Of a DNA stretch of 64,000 bases, positions 11,862 through 22,169 are shown in pieces. The first letter of the stretch is position 1, and each line of letters starts with the position of its first letter. The translations under genes and the position numbers were made by a program. Under the pieces are notes generated by a model. That model saw only the letters and a program-made list of their open reading frames with translations, was not told where the DNA came from and searched no databases. Location of the stretch: NCBI GenBank assembly GCA_012934845.2, contig WNNJ02003142.1:1-64000 (forward strand). Reading direction: 5' to 3'. Source of the stretch: Pomphorhynchus laevis (Eukaryota; Acanthocephala; Palaeacanthocephala; Echinorhynchida; Pomphorhynchidae).

Positions 11862-13580
11862 GGAGCCAGACAGGCTCTCTCGAATGAATACTGGATCACT
11901 AGATTTAGGTTCCAGTTGAGTAAGGATATGACGAGTATTGCTCGTCTAGACCCTTCTTAGTCTTCCTTTTGGAAGATATTCAAGAGGGAGAAGTTTGTTT
12001 GTTGGAAGGATAGGGCATTTGGTTGGATCGGTAGTATAGGCCTTGATAAAGTGTTGGAGGAGTCACTAGCCCTACACAACTATGGAAATACGCAATCACC
12101 TCAACCAATCCCGCCTTGAGGTAACTTCAGAAGTAGGGATCTATCTGTTACAGATATTCTCAACTCTTGGGGTCCACTTCCGGGCACCTCCAAATCCGTC
12201 GCTCCACTTTCTTCTCGTGTCTGTCAGCTTTTGACAGCCGATCAGAGAAGAAAGGTAGCCGTCACAATGGTTTTAGCCTCCCCATTTGATGTAGCAGGCA
12301 TCAATATTAGTAAGCATGTTTTAATTCCTAAGAAAAACCCTGTTCTATGCCTTAAAGATCAGCGACCCATTTCGATTCAAAATGCTCTCGTGTCGATTTA
12401 CAAAAAAGCGCTTGTGCGTAAAACCGCGACCATTTTAGTAGGCGTAATTTGATCCCTCCAGGTTTTCATGGGTTTGTCAAAGGTCGCGCGGTCCATTCAG
12501 CAGTTGGTGAGGTGGATCAGTGTTGTCGGGTTAATATCCATCGTCTAGTTGTAGCTGTTTTTCTTGACTTTTCTGCTGCATTTGACCGCATCTCCATTCC
12601 CTATGTGATCGTTTCTCTCAGGTCCCTCGGGTTGCCTGCGAGAATAGTGAACAGGGTGGAGATTCTGCTGTACACCAAGCGATTTTACTATGAAGACGAC
12701 CATGATGCGCGTCAGTTCTACCCTATTACGGGTGTGCCCCAAGGCTCGCCTCTTTCTCCTATCTTATATCTTGCTGCTTCCATTAATCTATTTAAAATAT
12801 TCAAACGCGAACAACATATAATGGTGTACGCTGATGACACCACAGCCCTGTTCACTGGACGCAGGTGTAAAGACGTAGTCTCTGACATCAGCCGTTTCTT
12901 TTCAAAATTAAAAGACCAACTACCCCAATCCAATCTTATTTTAAACTCTGCAAAATCGTAGGTGGTATTCTTTCATGGCTCCCCTGCAACGAAGCAAAAA
13001 CTTAAAAGACTAGCACTCTCTGCGCTCTCCTCCATATTTGTCTCTGAACCACTCCCCACCTTTACAAGTCGAGTAAAATACCTGGGGTTCACCGTTACGG
13101 TGAATTGATCGGCGAAAGCTGACCTGGATAGATTCAAACGTTTCCTGAAGAAAGCTAGATGAGCCCTGAAACGGACCCAACATCTGTCATTGAAATGGAA
13201 AACCCAGGTGCGCCTCTGGGGTACTTGGGCTATCTCGGGATTAGTCTTCTTTTCGAGAGGACGTCCCCCAGTGCAAAGGCTAAGGTTTCTTAAGCTCCTT
13301 GTCTCTAGTTTATTCAGCATAGTCCGTCTCGATTGGATTCTTCTGGTTGTGTGAAAGACCCCGGGTGGTTCAGTCGAAAGGCGGCGTGTTGGATCGGTTG
13401 GTGGGCTCAGGTCTCCCTGGACCTGAGGCCGTAAGAAGAAGATGTATCAAGAAGACTACCATTGTTGAGCGCAAAAAATTTTTGGTTGTTATTGACTATT
13501 GACTGTTCTGTTTTTGTGATGTCTAATTTAACCTTTTGGATTTTTAAGAAAACCTTTATTATTATAAATTTCATTATTAT
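11862..13580 (+). mobile_element. I/Jockey-type LINE, 5'-truncated copy
   Basis: Starts in the linker before the reverse transcriptase and runs to the family tail (aagaaaacctttatta around 13550). The reverse transcriptase is the best kept in the window for this family: FLDFSAAFDRIS (motif A), GVPQGSPLSPILY (B) and VYADDTTALF (C). It is split into at least two frames, and a stop follows NLILNSAKS. The C-terminal part (about 12960-13340) is readable only with frameshifts. 5' truncation with a fixed 3' end fits target-primed reverse transcription. Confidence 0.85.
12449..12961 (+). pseudogene. LINE reverse transcriptase core
   Basis: Open stretch of 170 codons covering reverse transcriptase motifs. 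From about residue 36 come VAVFLDFSAAFDRIS (catalytic Asp of motif A), GVPQGSPLSPILY (motif B) near residue 90, and VYADDTTALF (catalytic Asp pair) near residue 125. The upstream frame (12231-12452) encodes the preceding RT segment KDQRPISIQNALVSIYKKAL. The start is not real, since ORF2 begins further upstream in intact copies. No RNase H was found downstream. Confidence 0.85.
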
Positions 13581-13701
13581 TATAAATTTCACCAGAGGCA
13601 GTATTATCTTTGCCAATAACTAATTGTAAATCCCATCTTTTTTCAATATATAGTGGAATCGATGAACATGCGTTTATTAAGGAATTGTTGAGGACCAATG
13701 G

Positions 13702-14151
13702 ATGGTCGATCCTTCTGGAATAACGGCGATTGCTTTTAGGAGGATGTTAACAGCTTTGGGATCGCATTCGATAAAGTTAGCGGATGCCATTGTGAGTTTA
13801 GCAGTGCGCATCGCATCTGAATTAATTCCGGCTGAGTCATTACAGGCATACGTTAACAGCAGAATTGTCGCTTTAAATAAGCACCCGGGTGTTCGTCCTA
13901 TTAGAGTAGGTGAAGTGCTTCGTCGTGTAATTGGCAAAGCCATTCTGAATGTGGCTAAAATAGATTTACGAACAGTAGCAGATAATTTGCAAATGTGTGC
14001 GGGACAACCAGGTGGGTTAGCGTATGTTATACATACATTAAACGATCGTTTTCACTCGGACGAGGAATGTGGAATATTGTCGGTGGACGCGAAGAACGCG
14101 TTTAATCTAATGAATAGGTTCCTAATGCTTAAAAATGTCGATAACATATGA
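13702..14151 (+). pseudogene. Reverse transcriptase N-terminal half (nuclease-type LINE)
   Basis: 149-codon open stretch. RIVALNKHPGVRPIRVGEVL is the RT1-2 region and SVDAKNAFNLMN is motif A with its catalytic Asp. The frame closes just after motif A. The same protein continues at 14231 in another frame. Confidence 0.75.
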
Positions 14152-14230
14152 CTGCCTTTACATGTGTTCTAAGAAATACATACAGATTAAATGCTTTACT
14201 TGTTGGTCAAGGAGGTAATTTAGTGTCGGC

Positions 14231-14596
14231 ATGAGGGGTCACATCGCGATGCCAGCATTTGCAATCTCGTCTATGCCTTTGATATATAAAATCCGTGAAT
14301 TGATTCCAGCGGTAAAGCAGTGTAGGTATGCATATGATTCGACTTTCGTTGGTGGACTTGAAGATCTATCATGTGTATGGCGTCTCCTTTGTTCAATAGG
14401 TGAACAGCATGGGTACAATGTAAATCAAAGCAAATCGAAGTTGCATATTCATACACGAAACAGAATCCGCGCTCAATATATCTTTAGGATTGATGGCATA
14501 AGTATTATTGACGATGGATTAAAGGTACTTAGTGCACCTAGTGGCACACCAAAGTTTGTAAAAGAATATCGCTGCGAGCAGTTTTTATCAATGTAA
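14231..14596 (+). pseudogene. Reverse transcriptase C-terminal half, catalytic loss
   Basis: 121-codon open stretch. GHIAMPAFAIS is motif B, changed from the usual GDPLAMP-type. RYAYDSTFVGG stands where YADD is expected, so the Asp pair is lost. NVNQSKSKLHI is the conserved segment after motif C. The copy cannot encode an active polymerase. Confidence 0.75.
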
Positions 14597-14877
14597 AATC
14601 TAGTCGAGAATGTCGCTAATACCGATGCACATTCCGCATTTATAGCATATTATCTTGCAGTTCAGTCAAAGTGGACTCACCTATTCGTGCTGTTGATTGC
14701 GACATTGAATGGTTGGATAATCTAAAGAATGCTATTGAAACAAAATTCATGAATTTCATGTTTGATGATGACATTGATGTTGGTTTGAGAGATGTATGTT
14801 CGTTGCCTACCAATATTGGAGGATTTTGAATACGAAATATTGAAAGGGAATCGATCCGACAGCACAAGGATTCATGG

Positions 14878-15873
14878 GTGTTATCATTCGTTTATGAAAA
14901 ACCTGCTTTAGATATTGATTTCTCAGTATTACAGTTATTGTCTGCAATTCGAAAAGAGCACAAAGAAGAAAATCGTAGTCGTGCTGAAAGTCTCAAGCCA
15001 GTGATCAAGCCTGTAGTGCGAAAATCCGTGGAATATGCATCTTTGAAAGGTGTTTCTAACTGGTTAACAAGAGATGCTTTGGTTTCTTCTGAATGCAAAT
15101 TGTCAACGCAAGAGTTTCGAGATGCTCTATCTGATCGATACGGTTTAACTCCCAAAAATTTGCTGGAAAAGTGTCAATGCGGTCAGAGTTTAACAACGAC
15201 ACACGCTCTATCGTACAAAAGAGGTGCATTCAACTTCATTCGTCATAATGAATTTCACGATTTTTTGGTTAAGAAGTTGAACACAGTCTGTTGGAATGTG
15301 TATGCAGAACCTACTCTGACTCCAGTTCCAGAAAATGTTATGTTTGATAGTAGCACAACAACCAGACAAGTTGATGATCGAGCTGATATAGTGAGTAATG
15401 AACTCTTCGGTGGGAATATGGAGCGTACATTTTTTGATGTAGTCGTTTTCAACAATCATGCTCCATCCTATTGCGAAAAGTCGACAGATGAAACTTTCAC
15501 TTTTCACAAAAATAGAAAATGTGCCAAGTATGAAGAGATGATACATACATTAGAGGACAGCTCATTTTGTCCCCTTATTTGGGCGACTACTAGCAGTGCT
15601 GGCAAAAGTGCAAGATCATGTATCAAATTATTGGCTTTAAAAATTGCTGAACGGCAAAAAACCGAATATAATGAGACGATCGCTTCGATTAGGACATATA
15701 TCAGTATGTCTTTGCAAAAATGTGTTCTGCGACGCTTCGATGTCCACGCGTACAATATCAGCAGATTCCGACTTTTCAAGCAGGAAGTGAATTACCAGAG
15801 TAACTGCGGCAAATGTAAAAAAATGAAAAATGAAATATATTTTCTGACAAAATTAGGGCTCATTTGCCGGTAA
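14878..15873 (+). CDS. C-terminal nuclease-like region of LINE polyprotein
   Basis: 331-codon ORF with no internal stop. Around residues 45-110 there is a helical region ending in SWL-type NWLTRDAL and FRDALSDRYGL. Next comes a putative metal-binding block CQCGQSLTTTHALS and RHNEFHDFLVKKL. Then R-x-DIV and ERTFFDVVVFNN, Asp-rich strands compatible with a PD-(D/E)XK-type nuclease, followed by KYEEMIHTLEDSSFCPLIW. The order CxCG..HA, RHN, DIV, FDV, E..SF.PL recurs in the fragments at 16200 and 38677. Nuclease activity is inference; the family link between the fragments is visible. Confidence 0.7.
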   Translation: MLSFVYEKPALDIDFSVLQLLSAIRKEHKEENRSRAESLKPVIKPVVRKSVEYASLKGVSNWLTRDALVSSECKLSTQEFRDALSDRYGLTPKNLLEKCQCGQSLTTTHALSYKRGAFNFIRHNEFHDFLVKKLNTVCWNVYAEPTLTPVPENVMFDSSTTTRQVDDRADIVSNELFGGNMERTFFDVVVFNNHAPSYCEKSTDETFTFHKNRKCAKYEEMIHTLEDSSFCPLIWATTSSAGKSARSCIKLLALKIAERQKTEYNETIASIRTYISMSLQKCVLRRFDVHAYNISRFRLFKQEVNYQSNCGKCKKMKNEIYFLTKLGLICR

Positions 15874-15944
15874 CCTTAAAAATGTTTTATTAATGTTTTA
15901 TTTATTATTTATTTTAATAATAAGAACTATTATCAAAAAATTAG

Positions 15945-16078
15945 CTACTCCGACATAATATCACACCTCAAAAGCAAGTTGTCGTTTGAAGTGGCCCTTG
16001 CTTCATCCGCGTGCCTCCGAGCCCCGAGAAGTTCGAGATGGAACGCGCAGACTAACATTCAATAAGCTTAATTCTCTT
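15945..16078 (+). mobile_element. 3' end of a second nuclease-type LINE
   Basis: Reads YSDIISHLKSKLSFE-like (here tac tcc gac ata ata..., then KLSFEVALASSACLRAPRSS) and stops at about 16055. This is the C-terminal end seen at 39120-39230 (KISFEIARSISASLRSPRSS). Only the last 40 or so codons are present. Confidence 0.65.
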
Positions 16079-16199
16079 TAACATTCAAAGGTTTTCAAAA
16101 TTGATTGTTTTTCGAAAAAAATATTATCTTTAAAAAAATTATTATTAATACAAAATACTTGCTCATTATTTACTTGACGTTACGGTTTTCAACCATTTT

Positions 16200-16556
16200 G
16201 CTCCATCGTGTGCGTCTACGAGAAAAGCTGCATTTGATTTTCATGAAGCGAGAAAAAGATCAAAATACGCGGAACGTATCATCGATATCGAAAGGAGTAG
16301 ATTTATGCCGCTGGTGTTCACGGCTTCTGGTGCTGCGGGACCCGACGCCATGGTTTTGCTCAGGACAATTGCTCGATTGCGTTCATCACGTGGGAATAAA
16401 AGCTATGCTGAATGCCTGTGTGGCCTCAGAAGGTCCATAAGTTTGCTGCTGTGTCGTGCTGCCTCACATGCAATCAGAGGGTGCCGGTCGACTAGGGGTC
16501 ACCCATATAGTCGTGGATCCGAACGGATGGATGATTCTAATGTTTTAGAATAAATA
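16200..16556 (+). mobile_element. 3' end of a third nuclease-type LINE
   Basis: One open frame from about 16210 to the stop near 16553. It reads FDFHEARKRSKYAERIIDIE, then FMPLVFTASGAAGPDAM, and continues with LRRSISLLLCRAASHAIRGCR. This aligns with KKSKYSERVRRIENSSFVPLVFSTAGG of the copy at 38677-39357. The real frame extends upstream of the ATG at 16305. It is more GC-rich than its flanks. Confidence 0.75.
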
Positions 16557-17228
16557 ATAATACATAACAATGTTAAATGTATATTGGCCCATTTGAGGGA
16601 ACCATATGTTGTAATTAATAATATATTTAAAAAAATACTTGCTCATTTAAATTATCATGTATTTTTTCACACTGAACAATTGCGAATTAAGAAATAGCTA
16701 TTGCGAATAAAGAAAATACACTTGCATTTAAAAACTTAGTAATAACTTTTCCTAGACTGATTTGGTTGAGTAATTTTGTATTTTTGTTTGAACATATAAT
16801 GGTTTAGTATTCGTTTATTGCAAAAATTCTACATGAAGCAAAAAATCGATCGAAACTCATCTCATGATAAATCTCAACTATGAGTAATTGATTATTATTG
16901 TCTTTAGATAGAGCTGCTGGTAAAGGAATATTGTTCATCAAAAGCTAGATAAAAATTTAATATTTGAACCCTTCCTATTACGCACAATACTGCGAGTTTT
17001 ATAAATATTACTGAACTAAGCAAAATAGTGAACAAGAACAGATAATGAAATATCTTCAATTTAAATTTTTAAATAGCAAAAACAATATTATATAGCATCA
17101 CAAAATTACTATAAGAAGTTTACTAATGTATAGCAAATTTAGCAGACAATGAGTATAACAAAAATTCGCGAATATCTATGTTTGCAATTATTGAAATACT
17201 ATTGGTTTAAATAAGAGGGCTTAGAATT
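16557..17228. other. AT-rich 3' flank, no gene seen
   Basis: AT-rich sequence between the LINE fragments and the 3' end of the minus-strand ORF at 17229. Nothing recognisable. Confidence 0.5.
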
Positions 17229-18302
17229 TTATCTGCGTCTCGCCAGTGTCCGAGTTCCTTCATGCAGTTTTCGTCTTATAGTAGCAAACTGTTCAGATCT
17301 AGTCTTCAGCTGTTTTGAGACTGAATTGTTTACATAACTGTTACTTTCTGATCGTAGTAATTTAGCCTGTTGCTGTATATTCGAATCATCGTACGAATCA
17401 CTTGATCTCCGCCTCCTGATTTTTTTTACAAGGCTAGTAAGCTTTTTTCGTGTATTTTGCCTGTCAAAATCAACGTCGGTTCCAAAATCGCCGAGAGAAT
17501 TAGTTGACAATTTTCTTTCAAAGGCTGGATTGTCATCCACATTTTCAGTGTTCACTGTTTTCCCAAAAGCGACATTCCCGTCAATTATCAATGCTGAATC
17601 CGCTATATTGTTCACCTGATGCTGATATTTCTGTTCAGCGCCCCTTAGATCTTTAATCTTCCAATAATAATTTTCATAACTTTCACTGTTAGCGTATGGA
17701 ACATCATAAGTTAAATCTGTGATTTTAAATGGTATTTCTGACCCGGTCATTTCATGCATTGTCATCTCTTCATCTTCTTCTAACTGTTTTTCTTTCTCGA
17801 CCCAATAATTATATCTACCCAACAGTTTGGCCTGAATTGTTTGTTCTTTAGGAGGAACACAATACTCGAATCCAAGCGCATCTGATGTTTTTCTTTTAGA
17901 ATTATATTTCGAAACTTCATCAAACTCAGTGCCAAAGTCAATATGTCTTATAAAGTCTTCTTGTTTGTTAAATTTTTCATTTAAATCCTTTACAGATTTC
18001 TGAAATACTATGTATTGACGATGAATCTTTTCATTGTCCGCTGCAGGCTTTACTGAATTCTTATGATGTTTCGCATCATTAATGTCATCGTCAATTGTGT
18101 TCGATTGTCGTAAGGACCCTTTTATGGTATTATCAAATTCCTTCGGGTGAATCTGGGAATTTCTGACCGCCTGATTTTGCTTATTCATGTACACAGCATC
18201 GGCCATTTGTCCTTCCGACTGCAGTTTCCAGCGCTCGTTTGTGTTAAGTTTGTCGAATGTATTACTGAAAAAGTTGTCGAACTTTACTTCAGATTCATTC
18301 AT
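17229..18302 (-). CDS. Unrecognised 357-residue charged protein (candidate host gene)
   Basis: Longest intact ORF in the window. It has a true ATG at 18302 in the context aaacATGa and a TAA stop at 17229-17231. I do not recognise the family. The protein is hydrophilic, with no signal peptide or membrane segment, and rich in Asn, Lys, Asp and Glu. Residues about 80-200 look partly helical and acidic (EKEKQLEEDEEM). The C-terminal third is basic: KKLTSLVKKIRRRRSSDS around residue 290, followed by a Lys/Arg-rich tail ending LARRR, suggesting nuclear localisation or nucleic-acid binding (inference). There is no intron and no transposase or RT motif. It is less AT-rich than its flanks, which supports selection on coding sequence. 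It could be a single-exon host gene, a retrocopy or an orphan gene. Confidence 0.65.
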   Translation of the reverse strand: MNESEVKFDNFFSNTFDKLNTNERWKLQSEGQMADAVYMNKQNQAVRNSQIHPKEFDNTIKGSLRQSNTIDDDINDAKHHKNSVKPAADNEKIHRQYIVFQKSVKDLNEKFNKQEDFIRHIDFGTEFDEVSKYNSKRKTSDALGFEYCVPPKEQTIQAKLLGRYNYWVEKEKQLEEDEEMTMHEMTGSEIPFKITDLTYDVPYANSESYENYYWKIKDLRGAEQKYQHQVNNIADSALIIDGNVAFGKTVNTENVDDNPAFERKLSTNSLGDFGTDVDFDRQNTRKKLTSLVKKIRRRRSSDSYDDSNIQQQAKLLRSESNSYVNNSVSKQLKTRSEQFATIRRKLHEGTRTLARRR

Positions 18303-18864
18303 GTTTTAACAAAGTAGATACAACAACATAACCTTAACTAAAACATGCAAAATAAACACAAATTAGGGAGATTTGAATAAATAGGATGCAATGCTACTAC
18401 AATACAGAAAATTTGAACAAATTCTTTTGAAGTAAACTAGCACATTTCTATTAGTTACAAATAATAAATTCAGATCTTATTTAATAAAATTGAATAATAC
18501 AACTTATTATCTTAATAGTTTAACATAAAATATATTCTGTCTGCTAATTTGTTGCATGCAATGTAGTTTTTGTAAAATATTGTATTTAAAGAAATTAATG
18601 TTCTAATGCCATTGAATTTTTTATCATTTTTATACAATATGGACACGAATACATACATATTCGGTGATTCTCATTTCCTCTAAAGTAAACTATCAATTTT
18701 ACAGAAATTGATTTAAGTTATCCTAATTTTAAATTGTCGTATCTGCCTGGTTAAATATATAACATGATTGTTTATATATGCTCATATACATTTTCAAATT
18801 CACCAGTTTGAAATTAGTTTTCCTCTTTAGGATAGAGAAATTAAATTTTAATCCATTCTATATA
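18303..18864. other. AT-rich 5' flank of the candidate gene
   Basis: Holds no ORF. The promoter of the minus-strand gene at 17229-18302 would lie here, but I see no distinctive TATA or initiator that I can defend. Confidence 0.4.
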
Positions 18865-19110
18865 ACTTATTTCTGATGTTAAGTTCTTCCTGATAAACTC
18901 TATTCCTTTTTCAAATGCAATGTATATTATTTATTAGTCAATACATAAAAATTGAATTTTAAATTTTAAAATTAAATTCTATCTTTATATTAATATAAAT
19001 TGGATAAAATCTTATATGAATATTTATTATTTATGATTATTTATCTTTATTTTAATTTATATATAGTATACAATACGTATACTTAGTTATCTGATTTGAT
19101 AAATTATTTC
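18865..19110 (+). mobile_element. PLE tail fragment, diverged
   Basis: Carries the tail landmarks gttcttcctgat, tattagtcaatacat and the terminal acgtatacttagttatctgattt. Only the last ~245 bp are present, with many substitutions. Confidence 0.6.
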
Positions 19111-19164
19111 CAAAAAAGGTTGTTATAATTCTTATAATTTGAACACATTTGTTAAACTATATAA

Positions 19165-19850
19165 TTGTTGCTGACTCATCGTCAACAATGCAAAGAACTC
19201 AGTGCTTAGAATTTAATAATTCAATTGATATCTTAATTAACTTTAAATATCTCGGATCGATACTCTCTGCTGACGGTTTCCTTACAGCTGAAGTGAATGC
19301 GAGAATTAATGCTGCATGAACCAAGTGACGTATGATGACAGCTGTTTTGTGCTATCGACGAATGAAGGATCATATCAAATCCAAAAATATCGAAAAGTGA
19401 TCCGATCTGTTGCCTTAATGGTGCCGAGTAATGATCAATTACGAAGAGCGCCGAAAATCGTATCGCTATCATAGCGACTACGATGATGAGGTGGACGAGT
19501 GAAGTAGCTCGCCTCGAGCTACTCCACTTTCCGCTACAGCAGAAAGGTGTTTCGCCAATCAAAGAAAAATATGAGAAACCCATCTATAAGGGCTCGTCCA
19601 CACTCTATGTCAACTGAAAACTCTATGGTGAAAGCAGGTCTGATCGTCCTAGTAGATGGTAAACGTCCGAACAGACGGCCAAAGCAGAGTTTTGGTAATC
19701 TCACCTCATATTGTATTATGTGACCCTGGGAATCCCTCAGCTTTTATGCAAGAACTGCTTTAATATTATAGTTTTTATTTAGGCAGACAATCTTCCTACA
19801 GAAAGCTAGATCTCATAATGAGTTATTTATATTTGGAGGAGGAATAAGCC
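19165..19850 (+). mobile_element. RTE-type LINE 3' fragment
   Basis: Plus-strand reading gives FKYLGSILSADGFLTAEVNARINAA, the thumb region after RT motif C that is characteristic of RTE-related LINEs. VLCYRRMKDHIKSK and, in other frames, KRPNRRPKQS near 19650 follow, corresponding to the usual GRPKKRW motif. Two stops interrupt the first 40 codons and frameshifts follow. An opposite-strand ORF (19233-19583) is a shadow. Confidence 0.75.
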
Positions 19851-20324
19851 GAACGACTGCCACACAGTTCTGCCAACAGAAGGTGTTAGGATAAAACTCT
19901 TACTTTTGTCGATAGTAAAAAACATATATGCGCTACAATATTATTAAATAACATAATTGAAGTAGGTTGTATTAAGTCCTTAGTTTATGTCATTTCAAGA
20001 GGTTAAATTATGTTCCATTTCAAGAGGTTCAACTATTTGCTACATAGTGCGTAGTGCTCGAGGAATCGATGAAAAGCGAAGCCATTATGTAAATGCTGCT
20101 TAATATTTTTATGGAGATCATCTTATTTAATTGAAAACTTCAATGATGACTGAAGGTTACTGGTAAGTAAGATATTCTACAAGTAGAAAATTCACTTGAC
20201 CACTCTAATAAAGTTTTAGCTATCTTCGAACAGGTGATTGTTCAATATTGTATTTATATATTCAACTAAAAATGTAAATTTAAAATGTGTAGTCGGAGTT
20301 TGCCACTAGAAATCTTTTTACGAC
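19851..20324. other. AT-rich sequence, no gene seen
   Basis: Nothing recognisable between the RTE fragment and the next PLE tail. Confidence 0.4.
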
Positions 20325-20480
20325 CGGATAAATCAAATAACTGAATCTACGTATTTAATACTATATTTAAAAAATTCCAATATGAGTTTAAATTTATTTT
20401 TTATTATATTTGTTTGATGTATATATTGTAAATTTAATATTTTAATAATATTTTGTTGATTTATAATTATTTATTATAAG
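20325..20480 (-). mobile_element. PLE terminal tail, diverged (minus)
   Basis: Starts with the inverted terminus aatcaaataactgaatctac and fades into A/T-rich sequence. Confidence 0.5.
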
Positions 20481-20629
20481 AAATATAAAGCATCACCAAA
20501 CTTGCTTAAAATTTTGCAGAACAATAATGTCGTATCAATAATACATAATTCCAGTATTTCTGACATACGTCATATTACAAGGAAAACAAGGTTAACAGGT
20601 CAATAATAACTTGTCAGCAGACAGGTTAT

Positions 20630-21100
20630 TAGTGATCAGCTAACTTAGTATTTATTATCAGCTAACTTATTATTTATTTTTATTAAAAATAAATAATTAT
20701 AAATAATTAATTATACTATATTTATAATAAATAATTATAAATATATTTATTTATCAGCTAACTAATTATTTATTTTTATTAAAAATAAATAATTATAAAT
20801 AAGAAATGATTTTATAAGATTTTATACAATTTGTATTTATATAACGATAAAATTTATTATTAATATTTAAAATATAAATCAATTTTTTGAATTTACTTAT
20901 AAATAACAGGCGATGTATCAGAATAATGATTAGAGATCACCAGAAAGAACTGCTATGTTATAAGGTTTCGGCCCTATTCATCGACCCAACATAGCGGCGG
21001 AGCCAAATAAGTGTAAATGACGCATTTATTCTGATGAAATTTGATTTTCTTGTATCTTATTCTAATATAAAGTATATTATTTATATTATTAAACATACAC
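20630..21100 (-). mobile_element. PLE 3' tail (minus), diverged
   Basis: Minus-strand tail with the conserved block around 20940-21000 (aactgctatgtt, ggtttcggcc, caacatagcggcgg) and the reverse-transcriptase-proximal part up to about 21095. The inner part near 20640-20790 contains a local duplication of ttattaaaaataaataatt. The stem halves of the tail are still complementary, with base changes. Confidence 0.75.
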
Positions 21101-21154
21101 TAAAGGACAAGCATGTGCTACATTTTTCTATAAACATCGACGGTATTACGATCA

Positions 21155-21350
21155 GAGCAGATAACTAAATCTACGTATTTAATAATATTAATAAATTAAA
21201 AATAAATATAAATAATTATAAATAATAAATAATTACATAAGATTTTATACAATTTATATAATGATAAAATTTATTATTAAAATTTAAAATAAAAATCAAT
21301 GTTTATGAATTGACTAAGAAATGAGTTCATATACTGGTCATAGAGACCAG
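21155..21350 (-). mobile_element. PLE terminal tail (minus), partial
   Basis: Terminus-like ataactaaatctacgtattt followed by tail sequence down to ttatgaattgactaa. It breaks off before the structured block. Confidence 0.6.
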
Positions 21351-21689
21351 AATTTGTTAAAAATCTGATACCAAACGACATTCTTCTGTATTCGAGCAAA
21401 TAATTTGGATATTTAAGAACTGAACAGCTTGTATTGTAATATGATGTTTACGATTAAAAGTAATTATACTTAAAATGAATTAATAAATTTATGTTCCAAA
21501 CGTTTTATGTGGTAAATAATGATTTTTTAGATTGCTTAAATTTGCTATTATCAACATTCAGCATTTAATAATTAAAGTTAACAGTTACAGTATAACTAAA
21601 TTTATGTTTACTAATTCAAATTTATTTTTGATTATAAAAATACCTTCAAACGTCAAATATCTGATAATTAGGCATACGATGGATGATAA

Positions 21690-22159
21690 GAAGTTGTGCT
21701 ACAATTAATTCTCGAAAAAATTGTGGTAAACCATTATGTGAATTGTATACCGTTGTGTCCATCAAAATGGATATATGTCAAGAGCTTTAAGGTTGTGCTA
21801 GATGATTTAATAATAAATCACCTTGAAATTGATGATGACCTCATGATAAATTTGAAAACGAATGTTCGAATTGGGCTAATACTTTCAAATATTGACTCAT
21901 TGCGAGAGAGTATCCGTCAATAACATTGATAATATAATATGATATTATATCGGAATCAGAAAGGTTATGTGCCTATCAAAATAAAGATATATGTAGTAGG
22001 CTAAGGAGATTAATCCCATCATCATATTTAATAATAAAGCTGTGGTGTATAAAAGATCTCTTGTTAGAGAGCTCTCGCCCAATTCTACGAAAAATACCAT
22101 TTGTTGAGACAATATGTTTACGGTATTCGGAAGCGTACTGGAACTATTATAGCAGTGAG
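21690..22159 (+). pseudogene. Possible decayed or spliced coding sequence, unrecognised
   Basis: Two adjoining open stretches in different frames: about 21690-21920 (VNHYVNCIPLCPSKWIYVK...) and about 21948-22159 (ICSSRLRRLIPSSYLIIKLW, then LLESSRPILRKIPFVETICL and RYSEAYWNYYSSE). The second is followed by GAG|gtatat, a possible splice donor, and has an aatcag before it that could be an acceptor. Trp, Pro and Cys content is more protein-like than the AT-rich background would give. I do not recognise a family. In AT-rich DNA, open stretches of this length also arise by chance, so confidence is low. Confidence 0.25.
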
Positions 22160-22169
22160 GTATATAAAA

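Larger units (their letters stand above)
13660..15900 (+). mobile_element. LINE with C-terminal nuclease-like domain, decayed
   Basis: Plus-strand element directly downstream of the previous LINE tail. Reverse transcriptase pieces lie at 13702-14596 and a long C-terminal ORF at 14878-15873. Motifs include RPIRVGEVLRRVIGKAIL, SVDAKNAFNLMNR (motif A), and C-x-CG..HALS then RHNEFHDF leading to a nuclease-like fold. The 5' half of the element is missing. Stops or frameshifts separate 14151 from 14231 and interrupt 14596-14878. Confidence 0.75.

Noticed and set aside
11664-11960. 98-codon ORF resembling a membrane protein
   Set aside because: It crosses the junction into the LINE starting at 11862, so it is chimeric and not a gene.
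20940-21005. HDV-like ribozyme in PLE tails
   Set aside because: The nested stems resemble the P1/P2 order, but no P4 or catalytic-C region can be placed with confidence.
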